Part shown: piece after piece, positions 18,519 to 27,810 of the stretch
How the letters are laid out: the number at the start of each line of letters is the position of its first letter
Numbering within the stretch: the stretch's first letter is position 1
Origin: Azospirillum sp. TSH64
GTDB lineage: Bacteria; Pseudomonadota; Alphaproteobacteria; Azospirillales; Azospirillaceae
DNA length: 64,000 nucleotides
Direction: 5' to 3'
Assembly: GCF_003116035.1 (NCBI RefSeq)
Contig: NZ_LGQW01000015.1
Coordinates: forward strand, 6,702,545-6,766,544
Position numbers and translations under genes: made by a program
Notes under the pieces: generated by a model
What the model was told of the DNA's origin: nothing
Databases searched by the model: none
Seen by the model: only the letters and a program-made list of their open reading frames with translations

Positions 18519-20894
18519 ATGCCCTCCGAGACACCAATGCAGACACCGCCGCAAGGTGGCGAACGCCGGAGGATGGCCGTCGTGGGGTTCAGGCGCGTAC
18601 AATCTTGGGTGGGATCGGCGCTCGTCGCCCTCCTGCTGCTGCTGACCGGGATCGCCGCAGGCATCGCCCCAGGCATCGCCACGGCGGACGCCGCCGACAG
18701 CGGCCGGCTGCTGCCCTATCTGGCGAAGCTGCACCCCGCCGACCTCGTCCCCGGCGCCGACCGCTTCGGCCAGCCCACCCCGAACACCCCCACCGTTCCC
18801 GTCTACAAGGGCGCTGCGCTGGTGGGCCATGCCTATCTGACCTCCGACTTCGTCAACACCACCGGCTATTCAGGCCGCCCCATCGACGTGGTCGTCGGGC
18901 TGACGGCGGACGGCACGGTGACCGGCGCCCGGCTGATGGACCATCACGAGCCCATCGTGCTGATCGGCATCCCGCCGGCCCGCATCAACGGCTTCATCGA
19001 CGGCTATGTCGGCAAGAACGTGCTGACGCTCGCCACCCAGAGCGCCGCCAGCCCGCCGGTCGACATCGTGTCGGGCGCCACGGTGACGGTGATGGTGATC
19101 GGCGATTCCATCATCCGCTCCGGCAAGAAGGTGATGCAGACGCTGGGCAAGGCCGGGCCGGACACCGCCCCCGCAATCGTCAGATCCGTCGATTTGTCGA
19201 AGACGGCGGTGGAGGACTGGACGACCCTGATCGGCGACGGCTCGGTCCGCCGCCTGACCCTGACGGTGGGGGAGGTCAACGCCGCCTTCGAGAAGACGGG
19301 CAGGGCGGAGGCCATCGCCCGCGCCGAGGCCGGCAGCCCCGACGAGACCTTCATCGACCTCTACGCCGCCTTGGTGTCGATCCCGTCCATCGGCCGCTCG
19401 CTGCTGGGCGATGCCGAGTACGAGACGCTGACCAGGCGGCTGAAGCCCGGCCAGCAGGCGGTGTGGGTGGCGGGGCAGGGCCGCTATTCCTTCAAGGGCT
19501 CGGGCTATGTCCGTGGCGGCATCTTCGACCGGGTCGAGATGATCCAGCATGAGGGCTCGATCCGCTTCCGCGACAAGATGCACAAGCGCCTGGGCAGCGT
19601 CGCCGCCGCCGGTGCCCCCGATTTCCCGGAAATCGGCCTGTTCGTCCTGCCGGAGGGCACCGAGTTCAACCCGGCCGAACCCTGGCGGCTCCAGCTGCTG
19701 GTCCAGCGCGCCATCGCGGCACTCGACAAGGTGTTCGTCACCTTCGACCTCGGCTACCAGCCGCCCGACAAATACCTGAAGACCGAACAGCCGGCTCCCA
19801 CCGCCGCATCTCCCGATCCGTCCGCCAGCCACAGCCCGGCCATCCGGGCCGCCGGTGCCGAGGCCGCGGAGGAGGCCGCCGAAGTCCCGCTGTGGCAGCG
19901 CATCTGGCAGAACCGGCAGGCCGACATCGCGGTGCTGACCTCCGCCATCCTGCTGCTGACCGGCATCTTCTTCTTCCAGGACCAGTTGACCAAGCGGCCG
20001 AAGCTGTACGAGCGGGTGCGCACCGCCTATCTGGTCTTCACGCTCGTCTGGCTCGGCTGGTACGCCACGGCCCAGCTGTCGGTGGTCAATGTCCTGACCT
20101 TCGCCAACGCGCTGCGCACCGACTTCCGCTGGGACTATTTCATGATGGACCCGCTGGTGTTCATCCTGTGGTTCTCGGTGGCGGCGTCGCTGCTGTTCTG
20201 GGGACGCGGCGCCTTCTGCGGCTGGCTCTGCCCGTTCGGCGCACTTCAGGAACTGGCGTCGAAGGCGGCCAAAAGGATCGGCATCCGCCAGATCACCGTC
20301 CCCTTCGCCCTGCACCAACGCCTGTGGCCGATCAAGTACATCGTCTTCCTGCTGCTGTTCGGCGTGTCGCTGCAATCGCTGGGCACGGCGGAGAAGGCGG
20401 CGGAGATCGAGCCGTTCAAGACCGCCATCATCCTGCATTTCGTCCGCGACTGGTGGTTCGTCGCCTTCGCCGTGGCGCTGCTGGCCGCCGGGCTGGTGAT
20501 CGAACGCTTCTTCTGCCGCTATCTCTGCCCGCTGGGTGCCGCGCTGGCGATCCCCGGCCGGCTGCGGATGTTCGACTGGCTGCGCCGCTACAAGGAATGC
20601 GGCAGCCCGTGCCAGCGCTGCGGCAACGAATGCCCGGTGCAGGCCATCCACCCCGACGGCTCGATCAACCCCAACGAATGCATCCAGTGCCTGCACTGCC
20701 AGATGCTCTACCACCACGACCACAAATGCCCGGTCATGATCCAGAAGCGGCAGAAGCGCGAGAAGTGGCAGGCCGCCGAGGCCAAGCTGGCCGCCGAGAA
20801 GGAGGCAGCCGCCCGCAGCGCCCCGGCCCGCAGCACGGCGGCGACCGCCGACCCGGCCACCGGCCGGCTGACGATCCGGCCGCACGGATCCTGA
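18519..20894 (+). CDS. nosR: NosR, membrane flavo-iron-sulfur protein for N2O reduction
   Basis: Up to 791 residues. After an N-terminal membrane helix (ALVALLLLLTGIAAGIA) comes a periplasmic FMN-binding domain with the flavinylation motif SGAT near residues 185-188, then several membrane helices from about residue 470, two CxxxCP motifs (CGWLCPFG and CRYLCPLG) and two C-terminal ferredoxin-like clusters (CGSPCQRCGNECPV and CIQCLHCQ...CPV). NosR supplies electrons for, and is needed for expression and maturation of, nitrous oxide reductase. Start choice is open: 18519, 18537 or 18573; none has an ideal ribosome site. It is first in nosRZDFYLX. Confidence 0.95.
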   Translation: MPSETPMQTPPQGGERRRMAVVGFRRVQSWVGSALVALLLLLTGIAAGIAPGIATADAADSGRLLPYLAKLHPADLVPGADRFGQPTPNTPTVPVYKGAALVGHAYLTSDFVNTTGYSGRPIDVVVGLTADGTVTGARLMDHHEPIVLIGIPPARINGFIDGYVGKNVLTLATQSAASPPVDIVSGATVTVMVIGDSIIRSGKKVMQTLGKAGPDTAPAIVRSVDLSKTAVEDWTTLIGDGSVRRLTLTVGEVNAAFEKTGRAEAIARAEAGSPDETFIDLYAALVSIPSIGRSLLGDAEYETLTRRLKPGQQAVWVAGQGRYSFKGSGYVRGGIFDRVEMIQHEGSIRFRDKMHKRLGSVAAAGAPDFPEIGLFVLPEGTEFNPAEPWRLQLLVQRAIAALDKVFVTFDLGYQPPDKYLKTEQPAPTAASPDPSASHSPAIRAAGAEAAEEAAEVPLWQRIWQNRQADIAVLTSAILLLTGIFFFQDQLTKRPKLYERVRTAYLVFTLVWLGWYATAQLSVVNVLTFANALRTDFRWDYFMMDPLVFILWFSVAASLLFWGRGAFCGWLCPFGALQELASKAAKRIGIRQITVPFALHQRLWPIKYIVFLLLFGVSLQSLGTAEKAAEIEPFKTAIILHFVRDWWFVAFAVALLAAGLVIERFFCRYLCPLGAALAIPGRLRMFDWLRRYKECGSPCQRCGNECPVQAIHPDGSINPNECIQCLHCQMLYHHDHKCPVMIQKRQKREKWQAAEAKLAAEKEAAARSAPARSTAATADPATGRLTIRPHGS

Positions 20895-20980
20895 GCCACA
20901 CACCCTCACCCCGATAACGGGACCCGGTCGCAACGGGCCCCATGACACCCCGCAAGGCGGGGGCAGCGAAGGAGCAGACC

Positions 20981-22930
20981 ATGTCGAGCGAGACCAACAA
21001 CAGCGCAGGCGTCAACCGCCGCGCGCTTCTGGGCGGAACGGCGAAGGCGGCGGCCCTTGCCGGCCTCGGCGGTGCCGTGGGCGGGGCGACCGCCGGCGGC
21101 ATCGCGGGCAGTGCCCTGTTCGGCGCCACCGAAGCGATGGCCGCCAATGCCCAGGCCGGCCACCTCAACGCCGAGGTGAAGCCGGGCGACCTCGACGAAT
21201 ATTACGCCTTCCATTCCGGCGGGCATTCCGGCGAAGTCCGCATCCTCGGCCTGCCGTCGATGCGCGAGCTGATGCGCATTCCGGTCTTCAACCGCTGCTC
21301 CGCCACCGGCTGGGGCATGACCAACGAGAGCCGGAAGATCCTGACCGAGCATATGCTGCCGGAAACCAGGAAGTTTCTGGAGACGCGCGGCGGCATCTAT
21401 CTGAACGGCGACGCCCACCACCCGCACATGTCGTTCACCGACGGCACTTACGATGGCCGTTACATCTTCATCAACGACAAGGCCAACACCCGTGTCGCGC
21501 GCATCCGCTGCGACATCATGAAGACCGACACCATCATCGAGATCCCCAACGCCGCCGCTATCCATGGTCTGCGCCCGCAGCGTTATCCGCGGACCGGCTA
21601 CGTCTTCGCCAACGGCGAACAGCGGGTGCCGACCCCGAACGACGGCCGCGACCTGACCGCCACCAAGGCCTACAAGTCGCACTTCACCGCCATCGACGGC
21701 GACACGATGAAGATCGCGTGGCAGGTCTGGGTCGACGGCAACCTCGACAACACCGACGCCGACTATCAGGGCAAATACGCCTTCTCCACCTGCTACGATT
21801 CCGAAGAGGGCGTCACCGCGGCGGAGATGACCAGCGGCGAGCAGGACTGGGTCGTCGTCTTCAACCTGAAGCGCATCGACGAGGCGGTGAAGGCCGGCAA
21901 GATCCAGGCGGTGAACGGCGTGCCGGTGGTCGACGGCCGCCACGGCAGCCCCTACACCCGTTACATCCCGGTGCCGGCCAACCCGCACGGCATCAACGCC
22001 GCTCCCGACGGCATCCATGTCACCGTCAACGGCAAGCTGTCGCCGACCGTCACCGTGTTCGACGTGCGGCTGCTCGACGACCTGTTCGACGACAAGATCA
22101 AGCCGCGCGACGTGGTGGTCGCCGAACCGCAGTTGGGCCTCGGCCCGCTCCACACCGCCTATGACGGCCGCGGCAACGCCTACACCACCCTGTTCCTCGA
22201 CAGCCAGCTGGTGAAGTGGAACATCGACAAGGCGCGGCGTGCCTTCAAGGGCGAGAAGGTCGATCCCATCGTCCAGAAGCTGGACGTCCAGTACCAGCCC
22301 GGCCACAACCACAGCTCGATGGGCGAGACCAAGGAGGCCGACGGCAAGTGGCTGGTGTCGCTGAACAAGTTCTCCAAGGACCGCTTCCTCAACGTCGGCC
22401 CGCTGAAGCCGGAGAACGACCAGCTGATCGACATCTCCGGCGACGAGATGAAGCTGGTGCATGACGGCCCCACCTTCGCCGAGCCGCACGACACGCTGAT
22501 CGTCCACCGCTCCAAGGTGAACCCGCGCTCGGTCTACGACCGCAACGACCCGCTGTGGGAAGAGGCGCGCCAGCAGGCCAAGAAGGACGGCGTGGTGCTG
22601 GAGGACGACGCCAAAGTCATCCGCGACGGCAAGAAGGTCCGCGTCTACATGTGGCAGCGCGCCCCGGCCTTCGGTCTGGAGGACTTCACGGTGAAGCAGG
22701 GTGACGAGGTCACCGTCTATGTCACCAACATGGACGACATCGACGACCTGACCCACGGCTTCAGCATCACCAACTACGGCGTCTGCATGGAGGTCGGCCC
22801 GCAGGCGACCGCGTCGGTCACCTTCACCGCCGACCGGGCCGGCGTCTACTGGTACTACTGCCAGTGGTTCTGCCACGCCCTGCACATGGAGATGGCCGGC
22901 CGCATGATCGTCGAGCCGTCCTCGACCTGA
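20981..22930 (+). CDS. nosZ: NosZ, nitrous oxide reductase
   Basis: About 649 residues from the ATG at 20981 behind GAAGGAGCAGACC. A twin-arginine signal (NRRALLGGTAKAAAL, cleavage after MAA) marks the clade I, Tat-exported form. A seven-bladed propeller region with many His residues (HSGGHSGE, GDAHHPHMS, QYQPGHNHSSMGET) carries the CuZ centre. The C-terminal cupredoxin domain has the CuA ligands in WYYCQWFCHALHMEM. It reduces N2O to N2 in the periplasm, the last step of denitrification. Length matches the family. It is followed by an inverted pair of REP-like repeats. Confidence 0.97.
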   Translation: MSSETNNSAGVNRRALLGGTAKAAALAGLGGAVGGATAGGIAGSALFGATEAMAANAQAGHLNAEVKPGDLDEYYAFHSGGHSGEVRILGLPSMRELMRIPVFNRCSATGWGMTNESRKILTEHMLPETRKFLETRGGIYLNGDAHHPHMSFTDGTYDGRYIFINDKANTRVARIRCDIMKTDTIIEIPNAAAIHGLRPQRYPRTGYVFANGEQRVPTPNDGRDLTATKAYKSHFTAIDGDTMKIAWQVWVDGNLDNTDADYQGKYAFSTCYDSEEGVTAAEMTSGEQDWVVVFNLKRIDEAVKAGKIQAVNGVPVVDGRHGSPYTRYIPVPANPHGINAAPDGIHVTVNGKLSPTVTVFDVRLLDDLFDDKIKPRDVVVAEPQLGLGPLHTAYDGRGNAYTTLFLDSQLVKWNIDKARRAFKGEKVDPIVQKLDVQYQPGHNHSSMGETKEADGKWLVSLNKFSKDRFLNVGPLKPENDQLIDISGDEMKLVHDGPTFAEPHDTLIVHRSKVNPRSVYDRNDPLWEEARQQAKKDGVVLEDDAKVIRDGKKVRVYMWQRAPAFGLEDFTVKQGDEVTVYVTNMDDIDDLTHGFSITNYGVCMEVGPQATASVTFTADRAGVYWYYCQWFCHALHMEMAGRMIVEPSST

Positions 22931-22954
22931 TCGACCGCTCTCCCCCTGCGTAAA

Positions 22955-22995
22955 TCCCCCTCTCCCCCCCGGGGAGAGGGTCGGGGTGAGGGGGA
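22955..22995. repeat. REP-like repeat after nosZ (copy 2)
   Basis: The core CTCTCCCCCCCGGGGAGAGGG plus the arm TCGGGGTGAGGGGGA form one REP-like unit. It is paired head to head with the copy at 23058, with about 60 bp between. The pair sits between nosZ and nosD and may protect or end the nosZ message. Confidence 0.8.
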
Positions 22996-23057
22996 TGCAA
23001 AGCGTGGCGTCGCTTGGTGCGCAGGAGCTTCCGATCCCAGCCAATCCTCGCCACGCG

Positions 23058-23100
23058 CCCCCCTCACCCTAACCCTCTCCCCGGGGGGGAGAGGGGATCC
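23058..23100. repeat. REP-like repeat before nosD, inverted partner (copy 3)
   Basis: CCCCCTCACCCTAACCCTCTCC followed by the GGGGGG core is the inverted partner of the unit at 22955. It ends about 20 bp before the nosD start and therefore lies in its 5' leader; no ordinary ribosome site can be seen there. Confidence 0.8.
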
Positions 23101-23121
23101 CCCCACCGACGGACTCCCGCC

Positions 23122-24483
23122 ATGTTCCTCCGCACCGCGACATTCCTCGCCGCCACCCTGGCCCTGCCGGCCCCGGCGCTCGCCGCCACGGCGACGGTCG
23201 CCCCCGGCGGGCTGGAGGCGGCGCTGGCGTCCGCGGCGCCGGGAGACACGCTGGTGCTGTCCGCCGGGGTCCATCCCGGCCCGCTGACCGTCCGCACCCC
23301 GGTCACCCTGACCGGCGAGCCGGGGGCAGTCATCGACGGGCAGGGCAGCGGCAGCACGCTCACCATCCTCGCCCCCAACGTCACGCTGCGGCATCTGGAA
23401 ATCCGCAACTCCGGCCTCAGCCTGATCGACCAGAATGCCGGAATCTTCCTCGGCAAGGAGGCCCGCGGCGCGGTGGTCGAACACAACCGGCTGCGCGACA
23501 ACCTGATCGGCATCTATATCTGGGGAGCGGCCGACAGCCTGGTCCGCCGCAACGACATCGTCGGCCGCACCGACCTGCGCGTGTCGGAACGCGGCAACGG
23601 CATCCAGCTGTGGAACGCGCCGGGCACCCGCGTGCTCGACAACAGCGTGCGAGAGGGGAGGGACGGGCTGTTCACCACCTCGTCCCGCAAGAACGTCTTC
23701 TCCGGCAACCGGTTCGAGCATGTCCGGTTCGCCGTCCACTACATGTACACCAACGAGTCCGAACTGACCGACAACGTCTCCGTCGGCAACAACGTCGGCT
23801 ATGCGGTGATGTTCTCCAACACCCTGCTGATCCGCAACAACCGCTCCAGGGCGGACCGCGAACACGGGCTGATGCTGAACAACGCCAACAGCGCGCGCAT
23901 CGAGGGCAACGTGATCGAAGGCCGCTTCGCAGGTGCGCTGTCCGACGCCGGCGAGGCGCTGCCCGACAGCGACATCCCGCGCGACAGCGAGGCGATGAGC
24001 GACCGGCTGCGCAGCGGCACCTGGAAATGCGTTTTCATCTACAACGCCAACAAGAACCGCTTCACCGGCAACCGGTTCGAGGGCTGCGAGATCGGCGTCC
24101 ATTTCACCGCCGGATCGGAGCGCAACAGCCTGACCGGCAATGCCTTCATCGGCAACCGCACCCAGGTCAAATATGTCGGCACCCGCTACCTCGACTGGTC
24201 GGAGAATGGGCGCGGCAACTACTGGTCGGACAACGCCGCCTTCGACCTGAATGGCGACGGCATCTCCGACGAGCCCTATCGCCCCAACGACGTGGTCGAC
24301 CGGGTGATGTGGGAGTACCCGGCGGCCAAGCTGCTGATGAACAGCCCCGGCGTCCAGGTGATCCGCTGGGCGCAGAAGCAGTTCCCGGCCCTGCACCCCG
24401 GCGGCGTGATCGACAGCGCGCCCCTGATGACGCCTCCCCCCATGCCGAGCCTGCTCCAGACTGCCGAAAGGAAACAGCCATGA
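23122..24483 (+). CDS. nosD: NosD, periplasmic copper-centre maturation protein
   Basis: 453 residues from the ATG at 23122 with a signal peptide ending APALAA. The rest is a right-handed beta-helix made of repeated short strands (NSGLSLIDQNAGIFLG, HNRLRDNLIGIYIWG, GNNVGYAVMFSNT, NNANSARIEGN), the CASH/NosD fold. NosD works with the NosFY transporter to build the CuZ site of NosZ in the periplasm. Its stop overlaps the nosF start (ATGA), which shows cotranslation. Length is normal for the family. Confidence 0.95.
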   Translation: MFLRTATFLAATLALPAPALAATATVAPGGLEAALASAAPGDTLVLSAGVHPGPLTVRTPVTLTGEPGAVIDGQGSGSTLTILAPNVTLRHLEIRNSGLSLIDQNAGIFLGKEARGAVVEHNRLRDNLIGIYIWGAADSLVRRNDIVGRTDLRVSERGNGIQLWNAPGTRVLDNSVREGRDGLFTTSSRKNVFSGNRFEHVRFAVHYMYTNESELTDNVSVGNNVGYAVMFSNTLLIRNNRSRADREHGLMLNNANSARIEGNVIEGRFAGALSDAGEALPDSDIPRDSEAMSDRLRSGTWKCVFIYNANKNRFTGNRFEGCEIGVHFTAGSERNSLTGNAFIGNRTQVKYVGTRYLDWSENGRGNYWSDNAAFDLNGDGISDEPYRPNDVVDRVMWEYPAAKLLMNSPGVQVIRWAQKQFPALHPGGVIDSAPLMTPPPMPSLLQTAERKQP

Positions 24484-25406
24484 CCGACTTCACCGCACAG
24501 GTGCAGGGCGTCACCAAGCGCTATGGCGAGACCGAGGCGGTGCGCGGCGTGGATTTGACGCTGGCGCCCGGCGAATGCGTGGCGATGGTCGGCCACAACG
24601 GCGCCGGCAAAAGCTCGCTGATCAAGCTGATGCTCGGCCTGACCACCCCGACAGAGGGGCGCATCCGCGTACTGGGCGGCGACCCGGCCAGCGCCGCCTG
24701 CTCCCCCATCCGCCGCCGGATCGGCTTCCTGCCGGAGAATGTCGCCTTCCACCCCAGCATGACCGGGCGGGAGACGCTGGACTTCTACGCCCGTCTGAAG
24801 GGCGCGCCCTGCCGCGACAACGACGCGCTGTTCGAGAGGGTCGGGCTGGAGCCCGCCGCCATCAAGCGCCGCGTCGGGACCTACTCCAAGGGCATGCGCC
24901 AGCGCTTGGCATTGGCCCAGGCCCTGCTCGGCGGCCCGAAGCTGCTGTTCCTCGACGAGCCGACCACCGGCCTCGACCCGGCCCTGCGCCAGAGCTTCTA
25001 CGCCATCGTGGCGGAGCTGCGCGACCGCGGCACCACCATCCTGCTGTGCAGCCACGCTTTGACCGAGCTGGAAGGGCAGGCCGACCGCGTCGTGGTGATG
25101 AACCGCGGCCGCAAGGTCGCCGACGGCTCGCTCGCCACCCTGCGCAGCCTCGCCCAATTGCCGGTCCGCATCCGCCTGACCCTGCCGACCGGCGACATCG
25201 ACGCGCTCGCCGCACGGGTGGGGGAGGGCGCCGCGCTGACCCGGCTGGCCGGCGGCGTGGTCGAACTGGCCTGCGCCAACGACGACAAGGTCGCCCTGGT
25301 CCGCCGCATTTCCTGCAACGGCCTCGCCGTCGATGACATCGAGATCCTCCAGCCCAGCCTGGACGAGATGTACGCCCATTTCCTGCGCCGGGAGGCTGCC
25401 GAATGA
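24480..25406 (+). CDS. nosF: NosF, ABC transporter ATPase for NosZ maturation
   Basis: 308 residues with Walker A GHNGAGKS near residue 37, signature YSKGMRQRL near residue 140, Walker B LLFLDEPTTGLDP and a C-terminal accessory region (about residues 225-308) ending in SLDEMYAHFLRRE. NosF powers the NosY permease, which is thought to export sulfur for the CuZ cluster. It is coupled to nosD before it and nosY after it by 4-bp overlaps. Confidence 0.96.
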   Translation: MTDFTAQVQGVTKRYGETEAVRGVDLTLAPGECVAMVGHNGAGKSSLIKLMLGLTTPTEGRIRVLGGDPASAACSPIRRRIGFLPENVAFHPSMTGRETLDFYARLKGAPCRDNDALFERVGLEPAAIKRRVGTYSKGMRQRLALAQALLGGPKLLFLDEPTTGLDPALRQSFYAIVAELRDRGTTILLCSHALTELEGQADRVVVMNRGRKVADGSLATLRSLAQLPVRIRLTLPTGDIDALAARVGEGAALTRLAGGVVELACANDDKVALVRRISCNGLAVDDIEILQPSLDEMYAHFLRREAAE

Positions 25407-26227
25407 ACACGCTGCTCATCATCGCCGGCAAGGAACTGCGCGAGGCGACCCGCAACCGCTGGGTCGTCGCCACCACCCTGCTGATGGCCGCACTCGCCCT
25501 GACGCTCAGCTTCCTCGGCTCCGTCCCCACCGGCACGGTCGGCGTCGGCCCGGTCGAGGTCACCATCGTCAGCCTGTCGAGCCTGACCATCTTCCTGCTG
25601 CCGCTGATCGCCTTGCTGCTGTCCTTCGACGCCGTGGTGGGCGAGATCGACCGCGGCACCATGACCCTGCTGCTGTCCTATCCGGTGGCACGCTGGCAGC
25701 TTCTGCTCGGCAAGTTCCTCGGCCATGCCGCGGTGATCGCGCTGGCCACCGTGGTCGGCTACGGCGCCGCCGGGGTGGCGCTCGCCATGGGCGGCACCGC
25801 CATCGGGCCGGAGAGTTGGCGCGCCTTCGCCGCGATGATCGGGTCCAGCGTGATGCTGGGCGCCGCCTTCACCGCGCTCGGCTATCTCGCCTCCACCATC
25901 GTCCGCGACCGCGGCACGGCGGCCGGCATCGCGGTGGCGGTCTGGCTGGGATTCGTCCTGCTCTACGACATGGCGCTGCTCGGCATCCTCGCCAGCGGCA
26001 GCGGCCTGGGGGTGGAGACGCTGAACTGGCTGCTGCTCGCCAACCCGGCCGACGCCTACCGCCTGTTCAACCTGACCGGCTTCAAGGGCGTCAGCGCCTT
26101 CGCCGGCACCGCCGGGCTCACCGCCCATGTCCAGCTTTCGGTCCCGCTGCTGCTGGCGGTGATGGCCGGCTGGATCGCCGCCCCGCTGGCGCTGGCCGCC
26201 ACCCTCTTTTCGAGGAAGCAGATCTGA
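25403..26227 (+). CDS. nosY: NosY, ABC transporter permease for NosZ maturation
   Basis: 274 residues with six membrane segments, beginning LLIIAGKELREATRNRWVVATTLL as in the family, and including DRGTMTLLLSYPVARWQLLLGKF, the typical ABC-2 type stretch after helix two. It forms the membrane part of NosFY. It overlaps nosF by ATGA and nosL by TGATG. No oddities were seen. Confidence 0.95.
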   Translation: MNTLLIIAGKELREATRNRWVVATTLLMAALALTLSFLGSVPTGTVGVGPVEVTIVSLSSLTIFLLPLIALLLSFDAVVGEIDRGTMTLLLSYPVARWQLLLGKFLGHAAVIALATVVGYGAAGVALAMGGTAIGPESWRAFAAMIGSSVMLGAAFTALGYLASTIVRDRGTAAGIAVAVWLGFVLLYDMALLGILASGSGLGVETLNWLLLANPADAYRLFNLTGFKGVSAFAGTAGLTAHVQLSVPLLLAVMAGWIAAPLALAATLFSRKQI

Positions 26228-26760
26228 TGCGCACCCTCCGAACCCTCCTTGTCGCCGCCGCCCTCCTGGCACCGCTCGCCGCCTGCAAGCAGGAGAGGGC
26301 GGAGGTCGCCCCGCCGCCGCCCGCCACCCTGACCGCCGACGCCGTCGGCCATTACTGCGGCATGAACCTCGCCGACCATTCCGGCCCCAAGGGCCAGATC
26401 CTGGTGAAGGGGCAGGAGCGGCCGATCTGGCTGTCCTCCGTCCGCGACACCTTCGCCTTCACCATGCTGCCCGAAGAGCCGAAGGAGATCGGCGCCATCT
26501 ACGTCACCGACGTCGCCAAGGCGACAGACCCCGCCGCCCCCGACATGACGGCCTGGGTGGAGGCGCGCAAGGCCTGGTACGTGCTGGGCAGCCGCTTGCG
26601 CGGCGGAATGGGCGAGGCGGAGCCCTATCCCTTCTCCGACAAGGCCGCCGCCGAACGCTTCGCCGCCGCCAACGGCGGCACGGTCCTGCGCTTCGCCGAC
26701 GTGCACGAGGACCGGATCCTCACCCCGCCCGCCGCCACCATGGCCGAGGGAGAGCACTGA
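26227..26760 (+). CDS. nosL: NosL, copper-delivery lipoprotein
   Basis: 177 residues with a lipoprotein signal (LLVAAALLAPLAAC), so it is anchored to a membrane facing the periplasm. It has the family motif YCGMNLADHSGPKGQI with Cys and Met residues suitable for Cu(I). NosL is a copper chaperone for NosZ. Start and stop overlap nosY and nosX by single bases (TGATG), which fits an unbroken operon. Confidence 0.94.
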   Translation: MRTLRTLLVAAALLAPLAACKQERAEVAPPPPATLTADAVGHYCGMNLADHSGPKGQILVKGQERPIWLSSVRDTFAFTMLPEEPKEIGAIYVTDVAKATDPAAPDMTAWVEARKAWYVLGSRLRGGMGEAEPYPFSDKAAAERFAAANGGTVLRFADVHEDRILTPPAATMAEGEH

Positions 26761-27749
26761 TGCTGAACAGACGCCGCTTCCTCGCCATCGGCGCCGTCGC
26801 CGCCGGCCTGTCGCTTCTGCCGCACCGGCTGCTGCGCGCCGAAGACGTCCCTGTGCGCGTCTGGCGCGGCGTCGCACTCGGCGCCGACGCCAGCCTGACC
26901 ATCGCCCATCCCGACGGGGCGCAAGCCGACCGCCTGATCGCGCTGAGCCTGGAGGAGGTGGAGCGGCTTGAGCGCGTCTTCAGCCTCTACCGCCCCGACT
27001 CCGCGCTGCGCCGCCTGAACCGCGACGGCCGGCTGGACGACCCGCCCGCCGACCTCGTCCGCCTGCTGTCCGAGGCCGCCGCCTTCGGCCGCGCCACCGG
27101 CGGCGCCTTCGATCCAACGGTGCAGCCCTTGTGGCAGCTCTATGCCGGCCATTTCGAGCGCGCGGACGCCGACCCCGCCGGCCCGCCGGAGAGTGCCGTC
27201 CGCGCCGCCCGCGCGCTGGTCGATGTCCGCGCCCTGCGGGTGGAGCCCGACCGCATCGCCTTCGCCGCCAAGGGGATGGCGGTGACGCTGAACGGCATCG
27301 CCCAGGGCTACGTCACCGACCGCGTCAGCCAGCGCCTGAAGGCCGAGGGCATGGACAATGTCCTGGTCGACATGGGCGAGTTGCGGGCGCTCGGCCATCA
27401 TCCCTCCGGCCGCCCCTGGACGGTCGGGCTCGCCGATCCCAGGGCGCCGGACCGCAGCACGGAGACCGTGGATCTCACCGACGGCGCGATGGCGACCTCG
27501 GGTGGCTACGGCACGCAGTTCGACGCCGCCGGCCGCTTCACCCACCTGTTCGACCCCGCGAGCGGCGCCTGTGCCGCCCAATGGCTGGCGGTCACCGTGC
27601 AGGCGCCGGACGCGACGACGGCCGACGCCCTGTCGACCGCCCTGTCGGTGGTGCCGGCGGACCGGGCTCCGGCCATCCTGGCCGCCTATCCCGGCGTGAC
27701 CGCCCGCTTCACCCACCCCGACGGCCGCATCCTGCGGCGGCCCGCTTGA
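26760..27749 (+). CDS. nosX: NosX, ApbE-family FAD:protein FMN transferase
   Basis: 329 residues with a twin-arginine-like leader (RRRFLAIGAVAAGLSLL). The ApbE motifs are visible: FSLYRPDSALRRLNR, GGAFDPTVQPLW, KGMAVTLNGIAQGYVTDRV and the metal-site region DGAMATSGGYG. The enzyme attaches FMN to the SGAT threonine of NosR. It is the last gene of the nos operon and ends 22 bp before a REP-like repeat. Confidence 0.93.
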   Translation: MLNRRRFLAIGAVAAGLSLLPHRLLRAEDVPVRVWRGVALGADASLTIAHPDGAQADRLIALSLEEVERLERVFSLYRPDSALRRLNRDGRLDDPPADLVRLLSEAAAFGRATGGAFDPTVQPLWQLYAGHFERADADPAGPPESAVRAARALVDVRALRVEPDRIAFAAKGMAVTLNGIAQGYVTDRVSQRLKAEGMDNVLVDMGELRALGHHPSGRPWTVGLADPRAPDRSTETVDLTDGAMATSGGYGTQFDAAGRFTHLFDPASGACAAQWLAVTVQAPDATTADALSTALSVVPADRAPAILAAYPGVTARFTHPDGRILRRPA

Positions 27750-27771
27750 AGGACGGCGACGAGGCTGCGGC

Positions 27772-27810
27772 AATCCCCTCTCCCCCCGGGGAGAGGGGGA
27801 GCCCCCCTCA
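27772..27810. repeat. REP-like repeat between nosX and ubiV (copy 4)
   Basis: CCCCTCTCCCCCCGGGGAGAG with a following GGGGAGCCCCCCTCA lies in the short gap between the convergent ends of nosX and ubiV and touches the last codons of ubiV. The stem could act as a two-way transcription stop. Confidence 0.7.

Noticed and set aside
20906..23044. An open frame of 712 codons opposite nosZ
   Set aside because: nosZ on the plus strand is certain, and the reverse frame shows only shadow-type Val/Gly/Arg/Asp sequence.
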